Assembly (NCBI RefSeq): GCF_000520815.1
Contig: NZ_ASRY01000214.1
Coordinates: forward strand, 1 to 34,022
Source of the DNA: Paenibacillus maysiensis
GTDB taxonomy: Bacteria > Bacillota > Bacilli > Paenibacillales > Paenibacillaceae
DNA: 34,022 nt
Reading direction: 5' to 3'
Shown here: positions 1 to 7,614 of the stretch, one piece after another
Layout: each line of letters opens with the position of its first letter
How positions within the stretch are numbered: the first letter of the stretch is position 1
Translations under genes and position numbers: made by a program
The notes under the pieces: model-generated
Database searches by the model: none
The model's input: the letters and a program-made list of their open reading frames with translations, nothing else
Told to the model about the DNA's origin: nothing

Positions 1-133
1 GGTTGCCTACGTGTTACTCACCCGTCCGCCGCTAGGCTAATTAGAAGCAAGCTTCTAATTAGCCCCGCTCGACTTGCATGTATTAGGCACGCCGCCAGCG
101 TTCGTCCTGAGCCAGGATCAAACTCTCCATTAA
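1..133 (-). rRNA. rrs: 16S ribosomal RNA, 5' end (partial)
   Basis: Read on the minus strand this is the start of a bacterial 16S rRNA. It contains the conserved GAGTTTGATCCTGGCTCAG segment (about positions 107-127), then GACGAACGCTGGCGGCGTGCCTAA-type sequence and the GGCGGACGGGTGAGTAACACGT segment at the window edge. The V1 helix is a long AT-rich hairpin (GGCTAATTAGAAGC / GCTTCTAATTAGCC) of the type seen in the Paenibacillus polymyxa group. The gene runs off the left edge. The exact mature 5' end is estimated, within a few bases, from the usual distance to the GAGTTTGATC box. Confidence 0.97.
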
Positions 134-376
134 AGACCAACCGAGGTTGGTGTATAGAAAGAGCGATTCGCTCATTTTGAAACTGACGAGATAAAATATC
201 TCTTTTTTCCACTCCGATTTCATACAACCTTGCGGTATGTACCGAAATCTTCGTGGTTGATTTTGCGAACAAAATCATTTACTCACTCGTTGTTCAGTTT
301 TCAAAGATCAAACCTACATATTGTCTTGCTTTTGTTTTACTTCGTTTCACCACCGCATCTCAGCGGCGACTTAAAT
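134..376 (-). other. 16S rRNA leader with boxA-like antitermination site
   Basis: This stretch between the rrn promoters and 16S contains no gene. Positions 292-310 read on the minus strand as TGATCTTTGAAAACTGAAC, matching the boxA-type element found in Bacillus-type rRNA leaders. Closer to 16S are two short perfect hairpins (137-150, CCAACC/GGTTGG; 161-173, GAGCGA/TCGCTC) that fit leader processing structures. Antitermination and processing roles are known for such leaders and are inferred here. Confidence 0.75.
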
Positions 377-406
377 AATATAACACATAACCTCATTTTG
401 CGTCAA
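377..406 (-). promoter_or_regulatory. rrn promoter P2 (proximal)
   Basis: Minus-strand -35 TTGACG (401-406) and -10 TATATT (377-382) separated by 18 bp, with TGT immediately before the -10 acting as an extended -10 element. Its position upstream of the 16S leader supports an rRNA promoter. Confidence 0.75.
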
Positions 407-504
407 GCATTTTTTAAAAATTTATTTTTCATGCTTGTTTGCAACATACTTATCCTGCTGTAAACAGGTCTAAATTATTCATGCCGCTTAATGGGGCGAG
501 TTAT

Positions 505-534
505 AACTTAGCATATCTTTTATAAACTCGTCAA
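505..534 (-). promoter_or_regulatory. rrn promoter P1 (distal)
   Basis: Minus-strand -35 TTGACG (529-534), 18-bp spacer, -10 TAAGTT (505-510) preceded by TGC. It has the same -35 hexamer, spacer length and TGN extension as the proximal promoter 128 bp downstream, so the pair resembles the tandem promoters common in Firmicute rrn operons. Confidence 0.6.
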
Positions 535-586
535 CCTTTAACGACAATTTTTATGTTTTGAGCGTCAATGTGACTCCATTACGCAT

Positions 587-622
587 AAAAAAAGGAAGAA
601 AATCCGTTTAACGGACCTTCCT
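587..622 (-). terminator. Rho-independent terminator of ygxA
   Basis: On the minus strand, GGAAGGTCCGTT / AACGGA...CTTCC forms a hairpin followed directly by seven T residues (587-593). It lies 22 bp past the stop codon of the 644-1522 gene and separates it from the rrn promoters. Confidence 0.85.
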
Positions 623-643
623 CCCGCTGATTCGATGTATCAA

Positions 644-1522
644 TTAAATAAGGGAATAACGTATTTCACTATGGTGTCCATGATCCCTGAGATTCCCGCC
701 AACCGATTCCCTGATCAGTGAGCGGTATACCAGCTTCCGTAGTACTACGGTAAGATCCAGCTGGAGATTTTTTAGCTCAGGATGATTAATAAGCTCATTT
801 ATGGACCAAGGTTCCCGTCTGCTGCCTAAAATGCGGAATAGCGGTGCTGAGCACCCCTCCATTTTAGACATCACTGAAAATTCGCAAGCAAGCAGCACAA
901 GCTCAACCCGCTGCTCAAGGGTTTCCGTACTTAATGTGAGTTCGTTGTACAGCTTGTAGATGGTTCGATCCAATGGCTGTATCTGAACCCACAAGTGAAC
1001 CGTCGGATAAATTCCCCGTTTAATAAGCTCAATGGATGCCCAATGATCCAACGCCTTCAAAATACTTTGGTGAGCGTCAATAATCCGACCTTCTCGCATT
1101 GCTCTTTTACCATGAACGTAATTAACCAGAAAACGGGCGAACTCATGAAATTGCTTTTGCTCCCGTAACGGGTCGTTGAATTCGATGATTTCCCGCCTTA
1201 ACAGACTGACTCTCTCGTCCCGTTCCCACAGAATATGGCCTTCCAGTAAATAATCTATTATGTTGGCATGTTCACCGGCGATAATCCAGCCTTTCAGACA
1301 ACTGAGTGTTGCGTACAACACCTGACATCTTAATCCATTTATCAGTAAATGCTGAATGGAACGGGCTGGCTTCCGGCTTTCTCCAATAATTAGAATGAGT
1401 TCATCAAAATCATACAGCATGGCTCCATGAAAATATTCGCCCGGCTTTCTATACGAAATAATGCCGATCGAATCTCCCTGCAACAATTCATCATACATCA
1501 AGCTTAATTTGGTTAGCTGCAC
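644..1522 (-). CDS. ygxA: Nucleotidyltransferase-like protein, YgxA family
   Basis: The product is about 292 aa, soluble, with no signal peptide or membrane segment. It resembles the YgxA family, annotated as nucleotidyltransferase-like; the biochemical substrate is unknown to me. Gene context supports the call: in B. subtilis ygxA lies between perR and an rrn operon, and here it lies just upstream of an rrn operon with perR about 2 kb away in the same direction. The longest frame starts with ATG at 1534, but that ATG lies in the sequence ATGGAGGGAGAA, which is itself a good Shine-Dalgarno. I therefore place the start at the GTG at 1522, five bases after GGAGG. A later ATG (protein begins MYDELL) is possible. 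No clear terminator lies between this gene and the GH18 gene upstream. Confidence 0.8.
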   Translation of the reverse strand: MQLTKLSLMYDELLQGDSIGIISYRKPGEYFHGAMLYDFDELILIIGESRKPARSIQHLLINGLRCQVLYATLSCLKGWIIAGEHANIIDYLLEGHILWERDERVSLLRREIIEFNDPLREQKQFHEFARFLVNYVHGKRAMREGRIIDAHQSILKALDHWASIELIKRGIYPTVHLWVQIQPLDRTIYKLYNELTLSTETLEQRVELVLLACEFSVMSKMEGCSAPLFRILGSRREPWSINELINHPELKNLQLDLTVVLRKLVYRSLIRESVGGNLRDHGHHSEIRYSLI

Positions 1523-1629
1523 TTCTCCCTCCATACCTGTAAGGCGGCCATCACCGCTAAATTTGGATATATGTGAACATTTCTACATAAAAAAGAAACT
1601 TCCTTCTTCAATTCTAAAAATTTTAAGTT

Positions 1630-3348
1630 TTATTTACTTATTTCTTTTAGCGTATTCCAGGCGGTCTGATCTGCAAAGGTTCGATTCCATACACCGATTC
1701 CCCCAAGTTTCAATGACTTGGCAAGTTGCACCCTCGCTTCCAGAGACACACGATCCTCCAACCAAATCTTTTTGACAATACCGTCTTCAGTATACTCGAC
1801 ATAATTCTGGCCTTCCGAAGCTCTGAATTTAGGCTTCAGCTTAAATTTCTCGATAATCCCCGCTGTTGATTCCATACCAAGCGATTTGGAGCTAACCTTG
1901 ATGGTGTCCCCTTTAGGTGTTTCAGACCATACACGAGTGTATAACGGAATGCCCAAGACAACCTTTTGAGGCGGTACTTCATCCTCCTGAATGATTCGCT
2001 TGATCGACGCTTCCACCCATGGCAGTGAGGCGACAGAACCAGCCTTCGGGCTGGCTGCCCAATGCTCATCATAGGCCATAACCATGAGATAATCCGTAAT
2101 GGAACCCAATGATTTTCGATCCAGAAAAGCAGACCACATCTCACTTTGAGATTTAGGTGTTACGTCGATAGACAACATCAAATCATGTTCACGTGCCATC
2201 GGCTTAACCTCTCGCAAAAATTGAGTGACATTGGGTCCATCCTTCGTATGAACATTCTCAAAGTCAATATTGATACCGTCCAGACCATTTTTCTCGGCAA
2301 GTGTAATCATCTGATCTATAATTGATTTTCGTCGTTCAAAGGTAGACAAGGCCTCTGTCGTTAATTCAGGGTTAAAGCTGTTGCTCAACAAGCCCCATAC
2401 TTCCATCCCCTTGCGATGCGCCCAACTGACATAGGCAGGGTCGGCTTTGCTTTGTACGGTGCCCTCATTATCTATGATACTGAACCAAGTGGGGCTCACC
2501 ACATTCACTCCAGGCATAGGGTCAAATTTGGAAGGATCAGGTTTACGGTTGTAAACGGCCTCCCAGGCGAGGTTCACAGGTCTTCCCTCCCAGTGCTTCT
2601 CCGAGATAGATGGAGTATCTTTAGCCGGGGCGACCGCAAGCTCCTCTCCTTCAGAGATATTGGCCGCCTGCACATATCCAGCGTAGCCGTTATCCAGTTG
2701 AACAAAATACCAATCAGCCTGTTTGGACCAAATACGCACCTTCGTTTGTTGTGGTATATCCGTCAAAATAAAAGATAGGCTGGAGGCTTCTTTACGCAAA
2801 GCAATTTTGGCATCCTGTCGTCCATCCTTCTTCTCCACGTCCCCCAGTTTGACTTTCTCTCCGGCTTTCATCAGGATGACTGCACCCGTCACTGTGTCTT
2901 CATGAACAGATACCCCATATACTTCACGGACAGCTTGCATAGGTATATAAACCGATCCACTAATAATCTGGGGAGCTGCGCTGAGCATATATGATGTTCC
3001 ATTCAATTCCCCCTGCGGCTTGGAAACGGTCATTTGTAGCAAATTTTGCCTCGTAGCCAAAATGATAGTTTGGCTGTCATCCTCATAACGAATCGCTGGA
3101 TCGATTTTACTTTGAACAAATTTGAGTGGTACCAGCATGTTCTTGCCGGAATTTTGAGCTTCATACCCGGTCAGCTTTCCCTGAATAAAAATGGGACGGA
3201 CACTGCCTTGCCAATCGGGTTTTTCATGCAGTGGATTACCGAACCATACGACAGTAATTGCGCAGATGATCGCTGCGAACAACAGCAACATTGTAGCCCC
3301 TTTGAAACGTGAACGTTTACGGCGGCGTCTGGAATGATTTCTGGCCAA
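1630..3348 (-). CDS. Membrane-anchored GH18-family protein with copper-amine-oxidase-like and SH3 domains
   Basis: The 572-aa protein has a short basic N-terminus (RRRRKRSR) and one membrane segment at about residues 18-37, so the bulk is extracytoplasmic. Residues ~50-160 resemble the copper amine oxidase N-terminal-like (stalk) domain common on Paenibacillus surface proteins. Residues ~182-236 look like a bacterial SH3 domain (WYFVQLDNGYAGYV). Residues ~258-570 are a GH18 barrel of the YaaH/SleL type found in spore and cell-wall hydrolases. The catalytic strand reads DGINIDFE (357-364). The proton-donor Glu364 is present, but the first Asp of the usual DxDxE is Asn, as I recall for several members of this subgroup. 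The start is TTG with GGAGG seven bases upstream. It probably acts on peptidoglycan or another N-acetylglucosamine polymer at the envelope; the substrate is inferred. Confidence 0.85.
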   Translation of the reverse strand: MARNHSRRRRKRSRFKGATMLLLFAAIICAITVVWFGNPLHEKPDWQGSVRPIFIQGKLTGYEAQNSGKNMLVPLKFVQSKIDPAIRYEDDSQTIILATRQNLLQMTVSKPQGELNGTSYMLSAAPQIISGSVYIPMQAVREVYGVSVHEDTVTGAVILMKAGEKVKLGDVEKKDGRQDAKIALRKEASSLSFILTDIPQQTKVRIWSKQADWYFVQLDNGYAGYVQAANISEGEELAVAPAKDTPSISEKHWEGRPVNLAWEAVYNRKPDPSKFDPMPGVNVVSPTWFSIIDNEGTVQSKADPAYVSWAHRKGMEVWGLLSNSFNPELTTEALSTFERRKSIIDQMITLAEKNGLDGINIDFENVHTKDGPNVTQFLREVKPMAREHDLMLSIDVTPKSQSEMWSAFLDRKSLGSITDYLMVMAYDEHWAASPKAGSVASLPWVEASIKRIIQEDEVPPQKVVLGIPLYTRVWSETPKGDTIKVSSKSLGMESTAGIIEKFKLKPKFRASEGQNYVEYTEDGIVKKIWLEDRVSLEARVQLAKSLKLGGIGVWNRTFADQTAWNTLKEISK

Positions 3349-3428
3349 TATTCAACCTCCATTGTCGGAACTTTGAATTACAGGTTAACGTAAGCTGAAC
3401 TGGTAGCTGACAGACAAGTTATTTAAAC

Positions 3429-3470
3429 AAAAAAACGCGGTAAATCCCCGCTTGTGGGGAATTTCTCACG
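3429..3470 (-). terminator. Rho-independent terminator of perR
   Basis: On the minus strand, an arm starting ACGTGAGAAATTCCCC pairs with GGGGATTTACCGCGT (two internal mismatches), followed by TTTTTTT (3429-3435). It lies about 45 bp downstream of the perR stop. Confidence 0.8.
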
Positions 3471-3513
3471 TTTCCAACCCATTACAATATATACATACCA
3501 CACCGAAAAACTT

Positions 3514-3960
3514 CTATTCCTTATTTAGCTGAATTTCCTTGTTCATGCAAGCTTTGCACACTCCGTATAACTCCATACGATGTCCATGCACTTCAAAACC
3601 TGTCTCTAACGAGGCATGTTGTTCCACATCAGCCAAATACGGATAACTGAAATCTTCAATCTTTCCGCATTTTTCGCAAATGATGTGATAGTGCTCCGAA
3701 ACATTGGCATCATAACGACTGGCGTTATCTCCATAGGTCAACTCATGTACCATACCCGCTTCTATAAACATCTTTAAGTTATTATAAACCGTAGCCACAC
3801 TCATGCTTGGAAACTTGGATTCGAGCGCACGATATATTTCATCTGCGGTCGGATGTCCCATAGATTCCATCAAATAGTTTAATATGGCATGGCGCTGGGG
3901 TGTTATGCGTACACCTGTCTTCTTTAGAAGTTCCAAAGCATGCTGGACGCGAGCTGCCAT
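3514..3960 (-). CDS. perR: Peroxide-sensing Fur-family repressor PerR
   Basis: The 148-aa product is a Fur-family metalloregulator. The N-terminal winged helix contains the recognition region [10 protein letters not shown] (54-63). The regulatory metal site is intact: His36, Asp84, His90, His92 and Asp103. These are offset by one from the B. subtilis PerR ligands, including the Asp (in IEDF) that separates PerR from Fur and Zur. The structural zinc site is also complete (Cys95, Cys98, Cys135, Cys138). By family knowledge it represses peroxide-defence genes, and oxidation of the metal-bound histidines by hydrogen peroxide releases it. It is transcribed from its own duplicated promoter upstream, and a Per-box-like sequence in the leader suggests autoregulation. 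Confidence 0.95.
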   Translation of the reverse strand: MAARVQHALELLKKTGVRITPQRHAILNYLMESMGHPTADEIYRALESKFPSMSVATVYNNLKMFIEAGMVHELTYGDNASRYDANVSEHYHIICEKCGKIEDFSYPYLADVEQHASLETGFEVHGHRMELYGVCKACMNKEIQLNKE

Positions 3961-4000
3961 ATATGTCCACCGCCTTATCCCTTACTTACGATTTGCTTTA

Positions 4001-4015
4001 TTACAACTATTTTAC
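4001..4015 (-). promoter_or_regulatory. Possible Per box in perR leader
   Basis: Minus-strand sequence GTAAAATAGTTGTAA matches 10 of the 14 defined positions of the Per-box consensus TTATAATNATTATAA. It lies about 20-35 bp downstream of the inferred transcription start. Autoregulation of perR is known in B. subtilis; binding here is inferred. Confidence 0.45.
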
Positions 4016-4017
4016 AT

Positions 4018-4051
4018 TCTATTCACGTTGTACGTCTATTCACATTGTACG
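4018..4051 (-). repeat. Tandem 17-bp direct repeat at the perR promoter
   Basis: Two adjacent 17-bp units (4018-4034 and 4035-4051), differing at one base, read on the minus strand as CGTACAA(T/C)GTGAATAGA. Each unit carries a -10-like hexamer (TACAAT or TACAAC), and the two -35 hexamers upstream are also 17 bp apart. Confidence 0.85.
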
Positions 4052-4073
4052 GTCAATTCAAGTTTCTTGTCAA
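4027..4073 (-). promoter_or_regulatory. Two overlapping SigA-type promoters for perR
   Basis: Promoter 1: -35 TTGACA (4068-4073), 18 bp, -10 TACAAT (4044-4049). Promoter 2: -35 TTGACC (4051-4056), 18 bp, -10 TACAAC (4027-4032). The two are shifted by exactly 17 bp. Promoter 1 overlaps the stop codon of the upstream DUF4097 gene. Confidence 0.7.
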
Positions 4074-5473
4074 CGCGCCACATTATCGCTGGATGACCCG
4101 TTAGAGCCTCCGGTAGCGGGAGATTCAGATGGAGCCGCAGGCGTTTCTGACGCATTAGGCACATTCGTTCCTGCTGACTCGTCCAAGCCAGGCAGCGATG
4201 CCATTAGTAGCTTCTTGATCGTTAAATTACTATTGCCTTCCACGTTGATCGAGTACTTACCTGTCCCGTTTTGGCCTGAGATACTTTTACTATCTATTTT
4301 AAATGGGAAGTCTGATCGAAGGTTGCCGTAACTGCTTGACCCCTCCAACTGAAAGTCACCATTCGACGGAAGATCCAACGCAATGTCACCGACAGCACTG
4401 TATATTTTCCAATCTCCACCTACCTGCTCGCTATGCACCTTGATCCCGCCATTGAGCGAATTTGCATTCAGCTTGGCTGTGGGATTCAGAACGTTCATGT
4501 CACCATTTTGGGTATCAACCGTAATATCACCTTCCGAGCGGGCAAGCTGAATGTCGCCTACCATCGTGCGTAGCGCAACCGTTCCTTCAATATCCCCTGC
4601 CTGCATATCACCGCGATTGGTTCGCATATCTATATCTCCGGTGATACGATGCAATTTGATCCGACCGTTCAAGGTGACTCCTTGGACATTGCCGATAGCA
4701 TCATTAACCGTCAAATTCCCATTCCCGCTCTCCAGCCGGATGCTGTCGATGGCATCTATTCCGTTGAGGGTAATATCTCCATTGGAGGTTCTGATCTGCA
4801 TATTAAATCGCCGATCCTCCGGCACTGTAATTAACATATTCGTACGGGGCTGACGTCTGCTCGATGCTCCGTATGACTGCACCTCTGGACGAATCTGAAT
4901 AGTCTTGCCGTCAGTAGAAGTCAGCGAGGAAGCTTGAGCAATCTTGTCCGCTTCGGCAGCAGGAGCTTGATCCACCCACAGGGTCGCACGTACCTCTACA
5001 TTGGACACAGGACGTCTGATCAGCGTTACATCGCCATTGACCGAATCAACTACCAAATCGGACGTCTGCATCGTTACAGGCACCAGTACGCCGCCCATAT
5101 CATATCGGTTTCCTTTCGCCTGACTAAAATCCATGGATGCCGCGGTTAGATTCAAACTAACCCTGTTCCACAGATACATATAATGATTTTGCTGGGTTAC
5201 GATAAAAACAGCCGCGGCCACGACCAATGCGGAGACAATTCCCTTCAGATCAGGTCTGAAACGTCGTCCGTTGTCGGGCTTGCCCTCCTTGCGGTAGTAC
5301 ACACCAAAAAAAATCAGATACTCCAGTCCCCACAGCACAAAGATAACAGGCCACCATACAAGGAGCTGAAGCATATATTCGGTATGTTGGACAACATCCA
5401 GGATAAGCAGAACGCCTACAGCCATCAACAGAAGCGAAGAGGTGTAGCGCCCGACTCTTATTTTGCGGTGCAC
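4070..5473 (-). CDS. DUF4097 beta-repeat membrane-anchored protein
   Basis: The 467-aa protein has three predicted membrane segments near the N-terminus (about 12-28, 34-58, 78-94), followed by a large extracytoplasmic region. Residues ~130-430 consist of short repeating beta strands with recurring NGDIT, NGNLTV, RGDMQ and VGDIQL motifs, the hallmark of the DUF4097 beta-helix-like family found with LiaF/LiaG-type envelope stress proteins. The C-terminal ~40 residues are low-complexity, rich in Ser, Pro, Gly and Asn. The start is GTG at 5473, seven bases after the stop of the upstream gene, so the two are translationally linked. A role in envelope-stress sensing or scaffolding is inferred from the family; no ligand is known to me. 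The stop codon overlaps the perR promoter. Confidence 0.75.
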   Translation of the reverse strand: MHRKIRVGRYTSSLLLMAVGVLLILDVVQHTEYMLQLLVWWPVIFVLWGLEYLIFFGVYYRKEGKPDNGRRFRPDLKGIVSALVVAAAVFIVTQQNHYMYLWNRVSLNLTAASMDFSQAKGNRYDMGGVLVPVTMQTSDLVVDSVNGDVTLIRRPVSNVEVRATLWVDQAPAAEADKIAQASSLTSTDGKTIQIRPEVQSYGASSRRQPRTNMLITVPEDRRFNMQIRTSNGDITLNGIDAIDSIRLESGNGNLTVNDAIGNVQGVTLNGRIKLHRITGDIDMRTNRGDMQAGDIEGTVALRTMVGDIQLARSEGDITVDTQNGDMNVLNPTAKLNANSLNGGIKVHSEQVGGDWKIYSAVGDIALDLPSNGDFQLEGSSSYGNLRSDFPFKIDSKSISGQNGTGKYSINVEGNSNLTIKKLLMASLPGLDESAGTNVPNASETPAAPSESPATGGSNGSSSDNVAR

Positions 5474-5480
5474 GCCAGCT

Positions 5481-6110
5481 TCACCCTCTTTCCTTTACCT
5501 TTTTACGTTTGACCGACAAGCCGACTTCTCGCAAGAAGACTAATAGTCCGATCAGCATTAATAAAATAGCTAACGTCAAAAAGCCATAATCCTCGAAAAA
5601 GTTCCCCAGCCAGCGTGGTTTCATACGAAACAGAATCATAAGTCCGCCACCCGCCACGAGCAGCACGGCAAAAGACAAACCTCTCTCCCAGACATAAAAT
5701 GGGCTGCTCTGCTGCCCTCGTGCGTCCATCTGTGCATAACGATCCGGCTTACGGCGATAGCGGACCATATAATCCGCTGATTGTAACACGTCATATACAT
5801 TATAAAAATATAAGACAGGAATGAACAAGCCGAGCAAAATAAGCAACGGAATGTTAATCCTCAAGCCGTCAGAAGCAACATACAGCATCGCAAAAATATC
5901 TAACAGAAGCAATACGATAAATGTAAGCCCTCTAATGAACAGCCCTAAAAAAAGATGGCCCAGGCCGGGTAACAATGCTGCCATGATAATGGCAATCACT
6001 TTGCGAAATTTAGCGTATTTAAAACGTTTACCCTGTTTGGGGTGTTCCCGCTGTTCCGGCTCCGGTGACTGTTGTCCCTCTCCAGACAGTAACGGTTGCT
6101 CCGAGTTCAT
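5481..6110 (-). CDS. Polytopic membrane protein of unknown function
   Basis: The ~209-aa protein has a hydrophilic Gln/Glu/Pro-rich N-terminus followed by six hydrophobic segments. The first contains LLPGLGHLFLGLFIRG, a glycine-proline motif seen in small TM2-like or LiaI-like membrane proteins. A basic C-terminus (KRKKVKERG) is cytoplasmic by the positive-inside rule. The frame is open from 6188, but GGGGAGG lies five bases before the ATG at 6110, which I take as the start. It ends seven bases before the DUF4097 gene, so the two are likely co-transcribed and may form one envelope module. I do not recognise a specific function. Confidence 0.65.
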   Translation of the reverse strand: MNSEQPLLSGEGQQSPEPEQREHPKQGKRFKYAKFRKVIAIIMAALLPGLGHLFLGLFIRGLTFIVLLLLDIFAMLYVASDGLRINIPLLILLGLFIPVLYFYNVYDVLQSADYMVRYRRKPDRYAQMDARGQQSSPFYVWERGLSFAVLLVAGGGLMILFRMKPRWLGNFFEDYGFLTLAILLMLIGLLVFLREVGLSVKRKKVKERG

Positions 6111-6216
6111 GCCATCCTCCCCTTTGAATTCCATGCGTGATCCGCAGCAAATGCTCCAATGGTTAGATAGTACCCCAATCGGATTCAAGAGTAACTGGAA
6201 AAAATGTGGTAAAACC

Positions 6217-6930
6217 TCATTCCACGGAAACTGCCGCTACATCCTCCCACTGCCTGAGATCGGCTGCAATACGCACTGGATTAAAATCGCGGCGAGCCAG
6301 TACTTCCAAGGAAACCTCCATGCTCTGCCGATTTGGATGCAGTTCGTGAAAAGGGACATTCTCATGCTCTTTAATCACTATTTTACGTATTTCCACTTTT
6401 TCTTGCTCTAAATAAGTCGAAATTTGCTCCAGCAATCTATGGGATGACAATCCGTATAGTGTTATAAGATGACGTTGTCGTCCACGCATATACCGCAATT
6501 CAACTTTGTTAAACACCCATAAATTCAAAAATACAAGTACAGTCGCCGCTATAGATGGAAAATAAAAGCCCGCTCCGACCCCGAGACCAATAGCTGCTAC
6601 AACCCAGATGGAAGCAGCAGTCGTTAAGCCTGTAATGGATTTGCCTGTAAACATAATTGTTCCTGCGCCCAAAAATCCTACTCCAGTAATTACCGCAGTA
6701 GCCAAACGTGCTGGATCTATACGTACATTGGCCTCTTTGATAAAGTCGGCAAAGCCGTAAATGGAAAGCAGCATAATCAGCGTCGAACCGAGACTAACCA
6801 TAATATGAGTCCTCAAACCTGCAGCATGATTGGAACGTTCGCGCTCAAAACCAATGAATCCGCCCAGGAGCATGGATAGCAAAAGTCGTAAAATGATGTG
6901 TGAATCGTCTATAATCCACGGGTTATCCAA
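6217..6930 (-). CDS. MgtC/SapB-family membrane protein
   Basis: The 237-aa product has the MgtC signature: LLSMLLGGFIGFERER at residues ~16-31, then NHAAGLRTHIMVSLGS and further hydrophobic segments to about residue 140 (four to five membrane helices). The soluble C-terminal ~90 residues resemble the ACT-like regulatory domain of longer MgtC proteins. Members affect magnesium homeostasis, ATP synthase activity or intracellular survival in other bacteria; here the role is unknown. The start is TTG, ten bases after GGGAGG. A 106-bp gap with no convincing terminator separates it from the downstream membrane gene, so read-through is possible. Confidence 0.85.
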   Translation of the reverse strand: MDNPWIIDDSHIILRLLLSMLLGGFIGFERERSNHAAGLRTHIMVSLGSTLIMLLSIYGFADFIKEANVRIDPARLATAVITGVGFLGAGTIMFTGKSITGLTTAASIWVVAAIGLGVGAGFYFPSIAATVLVFLNLWVFNKVELRYMRGRQRHLITLYGLSSHRLLEQISTYLEQEKVEIRKIVIKEHENVPFHELHPNRQSMEVSLEVLARRDFNPVRIAADLRQWEDVAAVSVE

Positions 6931-6992
6931 TCAAGCTCTCCCTCCCGGTGTATATCGTGCTTCCCTATCCGGGGATACAGTTTTTGCTAAGG

Positions 6993-7454
6993 CTATTTCA
7001 CGTTATGCAGGTGGTATGTGGTTAATTCCACGCCCGGAGCCACCTCTACCGCCGATACGGGGCGAAAGCCGTGTTTTCGATAAAGAGCCACCGCAGGAGC
7101 ATTTAAAGTTCCTGTAGATACGATAAACAGCGGTATATGATGATATTCATTCAAAACATGCTTCATTAAGGAGTCGGCAATCCCTTTGCGAAAATGATCC
7201 GGATGAACCATCATACGTGTAAGAGTGAGCGAACCGGATGACTCAGACTGCACCGCCAGCGCCCCTAGCAGGTCGCCGTCCTCAATCCAGCCATAGAATG
7301 TCTCTCCGCAGCTTCGCAGCGTATCAAACGTATCCATAAGGGGTGGTATTTCATAAAAACCGATCCGCTCAGCCTCCAGCCTGTAAGCGAGGTGCTGAAG
7401 ACGCCATATCTGACTGACCATTTCATCATCTTCCAATGAACATATGCTAATCAT
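6993..7454 (-). CDS. GNAT-family N-acetyltransferase
   Basis: The 153-aa protein is a single GNAT domain. Acetyl-CoA-binding motif A is seen as MMVHPDHFRKGIADSLMKHV (about residues 81-100), with the R-x-x-G-x-A pattern RKGIAD. Motif B is seen as NAPAVALYRKHGF. The acceptor substrate cannot be read from the sequence. GGAGG lies eight bases before the ATG. It is followed by MgtC with a 62-bp gap, and it lies downstream of the gat operon terminator, so it is probably transcribed separately from gatCAB. Confidence 0.85.
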   Translation of the reverse strand: MISICSLEDDEMVSQIWRLQHLAYRLEAERIGFYEIPPLMDTFDTLRSCGETFYGWIEDGDLLGALAVQSESSGSLTLTRMMVHPDHFRKGIADSLMKHVLNEYHHIPLFIVSTGTLNAPAVALYRKHGFRPVSAVEVAPGVELTTYHLHNVK

Positions 7455-7566
7455 GCTGCATCCCTCCTTCTATTCAGGGCAGCTATGCTGCTGTTTTCTA
7501 TAAAAAAACTCGTAACATGTCATTGCGCTTCCAAATTCCGTACAGCAGTTCTCACAGAGCCTATAC

Positions 7567-7601
7567 AAAAAGGGACCTGTCCCTATAAGACAAGCCCCTT
7601 T
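7567..7601 (-). terminator. Rho-independent terminator of gatCAB
   Basis: On the minus strand, AAAGGGGCTTGTC pairs along 13 positions (with G-U pairs) with GACAGGTCCCTTT, followed by a T run. It starts 14 bp after the gatB stop. Confidence 0.9.
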
Positions 7602-7614
7602 CAAATCTATGCCA

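Noticed and set aside
6188..6217. GTGG...CCAC followed by TTTTTT just after the mgtC-like stop (minus strand)
   Set aside because: The stem is only four base pairs, too weak to call a terminator.
5821..6411. 196-aa open frame on the plus strand
   Set aside because: It lies antisense across the ends of two well-supported minus-strand membrane genes, lacks a ribosome binding site, and its product has no recognisable features.
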